Assembly: GCF_003013405.1 (NCBI RefSeq)
Contig: NZ_PXZL01000012.1
Location: 1-64,000, forward strand
Source: Brevibacillus formosus
GTDB lineage: Bacteria > Bacillota > Bacilli > Brevibacillales > Brevibacillaceae
DNA length: 64,000 nucleotides
Reading direction: 5' to 3'
Part shown: positions 57,557-64,000 of the stretch, one piece after another
How the letters are laid out: each line of letters begins with the position of its first letter
How positions within the stretch are numbered: position 1 is the stretch's first letter
Translations under genes and position numbers: made by a program
The notes under the pieces: generated by a model
The model's input: only the letters and a program-made list of their open reading frames with translations
Told to the model about the DNA's origin: nothing
Database searches by the model: none

Positions 57557-59347
57557 ATGACAAAAGCATTGCCACAACGCTGGGATATGGATGTGATTTT
57601 TCCTGGTGGCAGTGAATCGGAGGATTTTCGAGCGTTTTTAGGGACTGTGGAAGGGGATATTGCGAACCTGAAAGCACGTTTTGAGCAATCTGGCGCAGGT
57701 TTGCATGAAACAGCGGCTTTCAAGGAAGTCGTCACTCATGTTCAAAGCATTGCCGTACGCGTGAGACAAGCAGGTGCATTCATTTCCTGCCTGACTGCTC
57801 AAAATGTAAAGGATGAGCCAGCCAAGCTGCTGGGTGGGCGTGTAAAGAGCATCTCGGCTGCGTTTGGTGCAGTATTGACGCGCTGGGAAGAACAATTGCT
57901 GGCTATCGACGAGGCTGCATGGGAGAATCTGCTGGCAGACGAAGAATTGCAACCGCTTGCTTTTGTGCTGAATGAGCGTCGCCGCCGTGCACAGGAAAAG
58001 TTGTCGCCTGAACAAGAAGTGTTGGCAAACGATTTAGCCGTAGACGGGTATCATGCTTGGCAAGATTTGTACAATGCGGTCGTGGGACGTATGACCATTG
58101 AGGTTGAGGTCAATGGAGAGACGAAGCAGATGTCTGTAGGGCAAGCTTCTAACCTGATGAGCAGTCCTGACCGTGCTGTTCGTGCCCAGGTTTTTGAAAA
58201 GTGGAAAGAAGCTTGGGGCAAGGAAACGGAGCTGTGCGCGCAGGCGCTGAATCACTTGGGTGGTTTCCGTCTCGCTCTCTACCGTCATCGCGGCTGGGAT
58301 TCCGTCCTGCGTGAGCCGCTAGATATTGGACGCATGCAGGAAAAAACACTCGACGCGATGTGGCAGGCCATCGACATTCGCAAGGATCGTCTGGTTGCCT
58401 ACCTGGAGCGCAAGGCAAAGCTGATCGGTGTAGACAAGCTGAGCTGGTACGATGTAGGAGCTCCAGTCGGTAAGGTACATAAAGAAGTGTCTTACGATGA
58501 AGCAGCTGCTCTGATCGTGGAGCACTTCAACCGCTTCAATCCGAGCATGGCTGAGTTTGCGCAAAAGGCATTCGATGAGGGCTGGATCGAAGCAGAGGAT
58601 CGTCCTGGCAAGCGCCCAGGCGGATTCTGCACGAGCTTCCCAGTCAGTAAGCAGTCTCGCGTGTTCATGACGTATGCGGGAAGCGCAAGCAATGTTTCCA
58701 CACTGGCACATGAGCTGGGGCATGCGTATCACCAGCAAGTCATGTGGGATTTGCCAGCCCTTAACCAAAACTATGCGATGAACGTAGCGGAAACAGCATC
58801 GACCTTCGCAGAGATGATCCTCGCTGACGCCGCTGTGAAAAATGCAGCGAATGAAGATGAAAAGCTGGTGCTCTTGGAAGATAAGCTGCAATCCATCGTC
58901 GCGTTTTTCATGAACATCCACGCTCGCTTTATTTTCGAGAAAAACTTCTACGAGAAGCGCAAAGAAGGTCTCGTTAGCGCGGCTGATCTCGACCGAATCA
59001 TGGAAGAGGCGCAAAAGCAAGCGTACAACGGCGCTTTGGCAGATTATGAGCCGCACTTCTGGGCATCCAAGCTGCATTTCTATATCACATCGTATCCGTT
59101 CTACAACTTCCCGTACACATTCGGGTACTTGTTCAGCATGAGTGTCTATGCGCGTGCGCTTGAAGAAGGCGAGAGCTTTGCGCCGAAATACGATGCACTA
59201 CTGCAAGATACGGGCCGCCTGATGGTAGAAGACTTGGCGAAGAAGCATCTCGGCGAGGATATGACGACAGTTGAGTTCTGGCAAAAAGCTGTTGATTTGG
59301 CTGTGGCAGACATCGACGAATTCCTGCGTCTGACAGAAGAAGCATAA
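57557..59347 (+). CDS. pepF: Oligoendopeptidase F-type M3 metallopeptidase
   Basis: The 596-residue protein carries the zinc motif HELGHAYHQQ at residues 385-394 and the following NYAMNVAETASTFAEMIL with the third ligand. It is mostly helical, with a C-terminal lobe. M3 oligoendopeptidases degrade short peptides in the cytoplasm. GAGGAGGGG precedes ATG. Confidence 0.93.
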   Translation: MTKALPQRWDMDVIFPGGSESEDFRAFLGTVEGDIANLKARFEQSGAGLHETAAFKEVVTHVQSIAVRVRQAGAFISCLTAQNVKDEPAKLLGGRVKSISAAFGAVLTRWEEQLLAIDEAAWENLLADEELQPLAFVLNERRRRAQEKLSPEQEVLANDLAVDGYHAWQDLYNAVVGRMTIEVEVNGETKQMSVGQASNLMSSPDRAVRAQVFEKWKEAWGKETELCAQALNHLGGFRLALYRHRGWDSVLREPLDIGRMQEKTLDAMWQAIDIRKDRLVAYLERKAKLIGVDKLSWYDVGAPVGKVHKEVSYDEAAALIVEHFNRFNPSMAEFAQKAFDEGWIEAEDRPGKRPGGFCTSFPVSKQSRVFMTYAGSASNVSTLAHELGHAYHQQVMWDLPALNQNYAMNVAETASTFAEMILADAAVKNAANEDEKLVLLEDKLQSIVAFFMNIHARFIFEKNFYEKRKEGLVSAADLDRIMEEAQKQAYNGALADYEPHFWASKLHFYITSYPFYNFPYTFGYLFSMSVYARALEEGESFAPKYDALLQDTGRLMVEDLAKKHLGEDMTTVEFWQKAVDLAVADIDEFLRLTEEA

Positions 59348-59367
59348 ATTCACGAATAAATAAGCGC

Positions 59368-59405
59368 CAAGCAGTCTGTCGCTACTCTGACAGGCTGCTT
59401 TTTTC
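59368..59405 (+). terminator. Terminator of pepF
   Basis: AAGCAG plus CTGTC pairs with GACAG plus CTGCTT around eight bases, followed by a T-run. Confidence 0.82.
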
Positions 59406-59528
59406 GTTGAGAGATTGTTAATATTGCAGACGAAATCTTCGGATAACTTTTACCTGCGGTTTATAGAATCCTCGCTATTTTTTCGTACAGTAAAAGGGAA
59501 GAGAGTACTTGTAAAGGGAGGCATCGTA

Positions 59529-60491
59529 ATGGACACTGGCAGTCATCTTTTGTTGGGTGTCACACTGGCGGGCTTAGCTCATATCACGCCGGCAGTGGCA
59601 CATGATCCGGCGCTTGCTCAAGCGCTGATGGTCGCAACGGTAGTGGGATCTCATGCCCCGGATTTCGACACTGTGGCCAGACTTCGCGGTATTTCTTTTT
59701 ACATTCGCTTTCATCGAGGAATTACTCATTCGATTCCCGCTTTGTTTCTGTGGCCACTGCTTATCAGTCTTCCTCTTGCCTGGGGGTTTGGTCTCATGGG
59801 GCAGTTCGGGATTTTGTACGGATGGACGCTGTTGGCTGTTATGCTGCATGTTTTTCTCGATATGCTAAACGCCTATGGAGTTCAATGTATTCGCCCCATT
59901 AGCAAGCGCTGGGTTCATTTGGATGTACTTGCGATTTTTGAACCACTGGTGTTCGCGGTTCATCTGGCAGCGGCGATATGGTGGATAGCTTTTAACGGAG
60001 ATCCCAGCGTGCTGTTTCCGATAGCATATGGAATGACGCTCGTGTATATTGGCGTGCGGGCTTGGCAGCATCACCGTAACGTCAGACGGGTAGTAAGGGC
60101 ATTAGAAACGAGCGGCATATCCCATGTTTTCCCGAGCATGCATCCTTTTCACTGGCGATTCGTCGTAGAGACGGAGGAACTGTTTTACACAGGGAGAATC
60201 GAGTATGCACGTGTGATACTCGAGGATGTGTATCCGAAGCAGCAGCGTGATGCAATCATTCAGGCTACCGTCGGTGTGGACGGCGTTCGTGCTTTTCTTG
60301 GATTTGCTCAACGAATCCACGTCACGTGGAAGGAGATTCATGACGGTTATGAAGTCACGTGGAGCGATGTGCGCTTTTGGTACAACCGCAAGCTGCCATT
60401 TGGCGTAGATGTTGTCTTGGATCGAGATTTGAACGTCGTTAATCATCGGTTGGGCTGGCGAAAAAAAGCGTGGGACCCGCCGTTTGTATAA
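59529..60491 (+). CDS. yfhP: YfhP-like membrane-bound metal-dependent hydrolase
   Basis: The 320-residue membrane protein starts MDTGSHLLLGVTLAGLAH, with HAPDFDTVARLRG and the FHRGITHSIPAL block that supplies metal ligands, as in YdjM/YfhP (DUF457) proteins. It has about four to five membrane helices and a cytoplasmic C-terminal domain. Function is unknown; B. subtilis YfhP has a similar start. AAAGGGAGG precedes ATG at 59529. Confidence 0.82.
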   Translation: MDTGSHLLLGVTLAGLAHITPAVAHDPALAQALMVATVVGSHAPDFDTVARLRGISFYIRFHRGITHSIPALFLWPLLISLPLAWGFGLMGQFGILYGWTLLAVMLHVFLDMLNAYGVQCIRPISKRWVHLDVLAIFEPLVFAVHLAAAIWWIAFNGDPSVLFPIAYGMTLVYIGVRAWQHHRNVRRVVRALETSGISHVFPSMHPFHWRFVVETEELFYTGRIEYARVILEDVYPKQQRDAIIQATVGVDGVRAFLGFAQRIHVTWKEIHDGYEVTWSDVRFWYNRKLPFGVDVVLDRDLNVVNHRLGWRKKAWDPPFV

Positions 60492-60510
60492 GGGAAGCTA
60501 GTATAGGTAA

Positions 60511-60552
60511 GCCCCGTCAGTTTGTTGAAGCTGGGGGCTTACTTTTTTTGCG
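60511..60552 (+). terminator. Terminator of the yfhP-like gene
   Basis: AAGCCCC pairs with GGGGCTT across a 17-base loop, followed by AC and seven Ts. Confidence 0.75.
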
Positions 60553-60726
60553 TGACCAAGGTGCCTCAGCGTCTGCTTCTTGCATTGTTTCAGTAAAGCT
60601 TTCTTCTCCTCCACTATGAAGACCCCATTCATAAGGACCTTTACAGGCTATTCCAACGAAATGGCGCTATGCAAAATCTAACAAGAATGATACACTGAAA
60701 AAAACTAAACGTTCGATGGTGATAGA

Positions 60727-61647
60727 ATGAATGAGTTGTATTCGATCAGAGTAGAATGGTCTCCTGCGTATGAATGTATCATTAGCCTCTACACTTACAT
60801 TTACGAGAAGGAGCGCAAGCATTATTTGCTTGGTACTGCTTGGAAAGAGGAGACAAAACAAAAGCTCCCGGCGTCTTTTGCAGATGAACTCGCAGATGAA
60901 CGCTGGGAAGTACTCCACCGTTTGGTGCTGCTGGTAGCACAATCGCCGCAGACCAAATCCGTCGAAGAATTTCTTGGGTGGCTGGAGAACATCCCTCCCG
61001 GTGAAATTTATGAGCGTCTCGCGCCATGGGTGGAGACGATCCCGCTGAACTTGGGGGAAATTCGTGATCACAGCCTATCGTTGCTTACCCGGTGGAATGA
61101 ACATTATTTTTCGAAGGTGGACCCACACATTTTGGAGAGTCTGCAACGGAGCGCCGATGAGCTGATGGTCCGCGTCAAAGAAACGCCTCCAATCGATTTG
61201 GTTGATCATGTAACGAACGGCATCTGGATTGAGCCGATGCCAGATTTGCGAGAGGTTGTACTGATCCCGCAATATCATTGTGCCCATTCTTCTGTTCTCG
61301 ACTTTTATCGGGGGCTTGCCACTTGCATGTACCCTGTCAAAGATGCGGCAACGACCAAACCACAGCCGCTCCTGGAGCTGTTGCCTATCACACAGTGCCT
61401 CGCGGATGAAAAGCGCCTGCAAATCTTGCGCTGCCTGGCAAAAAAGACGTGCACTCTCGGTGAATTGCAGAAGCAAGTATCCTTAGCAAAAAGCACCGTC
61501 CATCATCATGTAACGGCGTTGCGCAGAGCGGGGCTGATTCGTGCTCATTACACAGGAAGTACGACGATTTCCTACTACAGTCTGCGAGAAGCCTTCGTCG
61601 AGCGTCTCCCGGATTTGCTTCGTTCCTTCTTCCATACATCAGAGTGA
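60727..61647 (+). CDS. ArsR-type winged-helix regulator with long N-terminal domain
   Basis: The 306-residue protein carries about 200 residues of unassigned sequence and a C-terminal ArsR-type helix-turn-helix: LADEKRLQILRCLAKKTCTLGELQKQVSLAKSTVHHHVTALRRAGLI. Large ArsR-like regulators of this layout often control an adjacent transporter; the MFS exporter starts 52 bases downstream on the same strand. No metal cysteine pair is evident. Confidence 0.85.
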   Translation: MNELYSIRVEWSPAYECIISLYTYIYEKERKHYLLGTAWKEETKQKLPASFADELADERWEVLHRLVLLVAQSPQTKSVEEFLGWLENIPPGEIYERLAPWVETIPLNLGEIRDHSLSLLTRWNEHYFSKVDPHILESLQRSADELMVRVKETPPIDLVDHVTNGIWIEPMPDLREVVLIPQYHCAHSSVLDFYRGLATCMYPVKDAATTKPQPLLELLPITQCLADEKRLQILRCLAKKTCTLGELQKQVSLAKSTVHHHVTALRRAGLIRAHYTGSTTISYYSLREAFVERLPDLLRSFFHTSE

Positions 61648-61698
61648 TTTTGCTTACGTAAATGGCATGATTTTGTTGAGAGGGTAGGTTGAATCAGT

Positions 61699-62937
61699 AT
61701 GAGCAAAATAAGGCAAGTGTGGGAGGCGTATCACCCGATTGTTCATCTCTTGATGGCAGGAACGGTGTTCGTTCAGCTCACCCAATCGATGAGTATCCCT
61801 TTTCTGGCCATCTATCTCGGTGAAACGACGAAGCTCTCTCACGCCTATATTGGACTGATTATCGGTGCAGGTCCTTTAGCTGGAACAGTCGGGGGATTTG
61901 TTGGCGGGATTCTCTCGGATTTGTTTGGCAGACAAAAGCTGATGTTTTTTTCCTTGCTTGCTATGGCGTGCTCGATTATCGGCTTCATTACAGTGCCTCA
62001 TCCGATCGGTTTGCTGTTAATCAGCTTGGTTATGGGATTGGCGGCATCGATTTTTGGGACGGTTTCAAAAGCGCTGATGGGTGACTTGACTCCCGAGCAT
62101 AAACGTTTTCGTGTGTTCTCGAATCGCTATCTTGCGAACAACCTAGGTTTCGCGATTGGTCCTATGCTTGGTGCTTTTTTGGGGATTTCCGGGAGCAATC
62201 TGGCATTTATTCTGACTGCGGTATCAGTAGTGAGCTTTGCCGTCATTTTATTAGTGGCCTGTCGGAGATGTGGCGTAACCGATGATGGTGGGAGGAATGG
62301 AGAGGTAGAGCGAGCCAGTTTGGCTGAGATCTGGCAGGTGCTCAGAAGGGATGTCGTCCTTCTTACATTTGTCACAGGCGGAATCCTGTTAGTGACGGTT
62401 TACGGTCAGATGTCTGTTACGCTCTCCCAATACTTGCGGGAAAACTTCTCGGAGGGAGTCGCCTTGTTTGGAACATTGATGAGCGTCAACGGATTTACCG
62501 TCTTGCTTTTGCAAATTCCTTTAACGAGGCTGGTTGAGCGGTATTCCTTGTTTGCGCGTATAGCAGGTGGTGCTGTATTGATGGCCATAGGGGAAGTCGG
62601 CTTTGCTTTTTCGCCAGATTGGGCTTGGTTTATTACAGCAATGATCGTATTTACGCTCGGGGAAATCTTGATCGTACCGGCTGAATATGCACAAATCGAC
62701 GTGATCAGTCCCGCAAACATGAGAGGGACTTACTATGGGGCACAAAGCGCAACGATGCTGGGCAGCTTCCTTGGACCATGGGCAGGTGGCATGGTGCTCA
62801 CCGCATATGGTGGCCCCGTGATGTTCTTGGTTATGGCTGTATTAGCTCTGGTCAGCTTGATCTTTTATTGGTTGGGACGTAGATTGCATGAAAAGCGAAA
62901 GCAGCTTACAAATGCGATTGCAGAGACTGCCATGTAG
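61699..62937 (+). CDS. MFS efflux transporter
   Basis: The 412-residue protein has about twelve transmembrane helices and the MFS motif A region GGILSDLFGRQKLM between helices 2 and 3, plus a second-half NRYLANNLGFAIGPMLGAFL. It resembles drug exporters of the MdtH type. It is 52 bases after the ArsR-type gene, which probably controls it. Confidence 0.9.
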   Translation: MSKIRQVWEAYHPIVHLLMAGTVFVQLTQSMSIPFLAIYLGETTKLSHAYIGLIIGAGPLAGTVGGFVGGILSDLFGRQKLMFFSLLAMACSIIGFITVPHPIGLLLISLVMGLAASIFGTVSKALMGDLTPEHKRFRVFSNRYLANNLGFAIGPMLGAFLGISGSNLAFILTAVSVVSFAVILLVACRRCGVTDDGGRNGEVERASLAEIWQVLRRDVVLLTFVTGGILLVTVYGQMSVTLSQYLRENFSEGVALFGTLMSVNGFTVLLLQIPLTRLVERYSLFARIAGGAVLMAIGEVGFAFSPDWAWFITAMIVFTLGEILIVPAEYAQIDVISPANMRGTYYGAQSATMLGSFLGPWAGGMVLTAYGGPVMFLVMAVLALVSLIFYWLGRRLHEKRKQLTNAIAETAM

Positions 62938-62941
62938 CTTC

Positions 62942-62970
62942 TTGCCTATTGATTGTGATTGCCGTATAAT
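62942..62970 (+). promoter_or_regulatory. Promoter of the bpsA leader transcript
   Basis: TTGCCT (62942-62947), a 17-base spacer and a perfect TATAAT (62965-62970). The transcript would start near 62977. Confidence 0.75.
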
Positions 62971-63002
62971 GGGAAGTATCTTTTTCAAAAGGGGACGTTT
63001 TG

Positions 63003-63026
63003 ATGTCGGTGTGTGTTCTTAACTAA
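63003..63026 (+). CDS. Leader peptide MSVCVLN in the bpsA leader
   Basis: AAAAGGGG stands eight bases before an ATG reading MSVCVLN and TAA. Its last four codons are the 5' arm of the 12-bp stem at 63015-63122, so translation would open that stem. The peptide is too short for a function of its own and looks like an attenuator ORF. Confidence 0.5.
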   Translation: MSVCVLN

Positions 63027-63122
63027 GCAATTGGATAGGGTACTCCCAGTATTTTAGCAAAAACTACATTTCATGTAGGCTTATTTGCTGTGGAAAAAGG
63101 GAGGCCTTGATTAGTTAAGAAC
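63015..63122 (+). ncRNA. Structured leader RNA upstream of bpsA
   Basis: GTTCTTAACTAA (63015-63026) pairs perfectly with TTAGTTAAGAAC (63111-63122). Inside, CTCCC pairs with GGGAG, AGCAAA with TTTGCT, and CTACAT with ATGTAG around a three-base loop, giving a rod of about 108 bases. It overlaps the leader-peptide ORF and is followed by two terminators. Confidence 0.65.
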
Positions 63123-63160
63123 TTACGGTCATCCATCTACCCATTTGCTCGACTACGGGA

Positions 63161-63187
63161 ACCGTGCTCTTACGCACGGTTTTTTTG
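63161..63187 (+). terminator. First terminator of the bpsA leader
   Basis: ACCGTGC pairs with GCACGGT around six bases, followed by six Ts. Confidence 0.88.
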
Positions 63188-63225
63188 CGTGACTATCCAC
63201 GCGCACGTAGCGAACGTATGCCCTC

Positions 63226-63264
63226 AAGGCGGAGATGAACGAATGTTCATGCTCTGCCTTTTTT
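63226..63264 (+). terminator. Second terminator of the bpsA leader
   Basis: AAGGCGGAG plus ATGAAC pairs with GTTCAT plus CTCTGCCTT around GAAT, followed by a T-run, 45 bases before bpsA. Tandem terminators in one leader are unusual. Confidence 0.85.
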
Positions 63265-63308
63265 GCATGCATCGATGGGTCCATCCCTTTTGAAAAGAGG
63301 TTTTCTAC

Positions 63309-64000
63309 ATGAAAAATTATATCGAAGACACCTATAAACAAGTGCGTTTACAAGAAGGTCAACGAGTGATCGAACAGTTTCTACTCGCGTGTTATTTTCA
63401 TCCGGGTTTGCCTACGAAAGAGCTGGCAAGAAAAGTACTCTTGCCTGTACCTGTGGCAACTGCGATCAAAAAAGAGCTGATTAAGGCAGGTGCCATACAG
63501 CAGGGGAGCGGGGTGAGATGCACCGCAGAAGGGGAGGCGTACATTGAGCAAAAGCTAGGGTATGGTGGGCTGGATCGAGAGCTGTACGAGAAGCTAATGG
63601 GAGACGACGAAGCTTGGAAAACCGAGCTGGCTGACTTACAAGCGGAGATGGAGACGATTTTTGCTGGGCGTCCGCAAGTCGATGTACAGCTCGATCAGTC
63701 CAAATGCACAGTCGAGACGAGCTTGCGCAGGGCCATCCTATGCTTGCGGCATCAGAGCCTGGTGGGCAAAAAAATATTATGCGTCGGGGATGATGATTTG
63801 GTCAGCATCTCACTGGGGCTTTTGCTTAAGCGCTTGTTTCCAGGGAAGCAGCAACGTCCAGAGCAAATTGACGTAGTCGATATCGATGAGCGCTTTCTCC
63901 AATACATTACGGATGTGTCCAAGCAAAAAGAATTGGCGGTAGCCTGCCATCAGGCTGATTTGCGGCAGCCGCTGCCGAAGAAGCTGCAGGGTGGGTACGA
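63309..64000 (+). CDS. bpsA: N4-bis(aminopropyl)spermidine synthase (BpsA-like), 3' end beyond window
   Basis: The 230 residues seen have an N-terminal winged-helix-like segment (LPTKELARKVLLPVPVATAIKKELIKAGAI) and the beginning of a methyltransferase-like fold with KKILCVGDDDLVSISLGLLLKRLF (GDDD at 160-163), the DUF43/BpsA signature. BpsA transfers two aminopropyl groups to spermidine to make branched polyamines, first known from thermophiles. AAAAGAGG precedes ATG. Expression is guarded by a leader peptide, a structured RNA and two terminators. Confidence 0.82.
   Translation, partial: MKNYIEDTYKQVRLQEGQRVIEQFLLACYFHPGLPTKELARKVLLPVPVATAIKKELIKAGAIQQGSGVRCTAEGEAYIEQKLGYGGLDRELYEKLMGDDEAWKTELADLQAEMETIFAGRPQVDVQLDQSKCTVETSLRRAILCLRHQSLVGKKILCVGDDDLVSISLGLLLKRLFPGKQQRPEQIDVVDIDERFLQYITDVSKQKELAVACHQADLRQPLPKKLQGGY

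Noticed and set aside
58319..59077. 252-codon minus-strand frame opposite pepF
   Set aside because: Antisense to the M3 peptidase catalytic region; no ribosome site.

Overview
The window reads as the chromosome of a spore-forming, low-to-mid GC Bacillota, most like Brevibacillus or a close Paenibacillaceae relative. This is inferred from AGGAGG-type ribosome sites, a GerP-type germination protein, an AlaR/AlaT operon, a Rok-like silencer, an NrtR regulator and many T-box or riboswitch leaders that end in U-tailed terminators. No rRNA, tRNA, CRISPR array or intact insertion sequence was seen. About 70 genes are packed at roughly one per 0.9 kb, and most starts were set by the ribosome site rather than by the longest open frame.

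Region by region. 1-4.1 kb: YiaA/B membrane protein, alpha/beta hydrolase, then a c-di-GMP-I riboswitch controlling a GNAT-like protein plus a chemoreceptor. 4.1-11.7 kb: peroxiredoxin-like protein, Crp/Fnr regulator with a HEAT protein (probable 5' frameshift), AlkD-like protein, an amino-acid ABC transporter, a KTSC protein and a PadR/VanZ pair. 11.7-18.5 kb: a lipoprotein glycosidase behind a large palindrome, a GerP-like protein with a basic tail, an FMN 2-hydroxyacid oxidase and a PAS-GGDEF-EAL protein. 18.6-27 kb: DMT exporter, the NAD salvage operon nrtR-pncA-nadD, YceI divergent from a two-component system with 11-bp repeat arrays on both sides, and an alanine T-box operon alaRT. 27-35 kb: degraded kinase and a long inverted repeat, a Fur-boxed TolC-like protein, small hydrophilic proteins, lysine-riboswitch-controlled LysP, DinB, CGNR and IMPase-family proteins.

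35-37.2 kb is a compact phage- or ICE-like control module: Xre repressor, ImmA-type protease, S24-like protein lacking the usual catalytic serine, and a BhlA/UviB holin-like protein, with twin identical operators and an SOS-like box. 37.2-43.4 kb: kinase-like, GNAT and BtrH-like proteins, a DAACS symporter, a secreted PPC protein, Rok-like protein and a PerR-boxed Dps.

43.4-52.1 kb is a molybdoenzyme island: mobA, fdhD, an oxalate/formate-type antiporter, DUF2294, a YdeP-type molybdopterin oxidoreductase, moeA and mobB. The antiporter and the oxidoreductase each follow a leader RNA built from the same three conserved blocks in the same order, each ending in an intrinsic terminator. I do not recognise this RNA, and it is the best candidate here for an undescribed system. 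A Cys/His/Tyr repeat protein sits inside the island. 52-63 kb: PPOX-family protein, MocR regulator, flavohemoprotein with an Fnr-type site, short Crp/Fnr regulator, metallo-beta-lactamase-fold protein, oligoendopeptidase F, YfhP-like protein, ArsR-type regulator and MFS exporter. The window ends in bpsA (branched polyamine synthesis), which is preceded by a second unexplained leader: a seven-codon ORF overlapping a 12-bp closing stem, then two tandem terminators.
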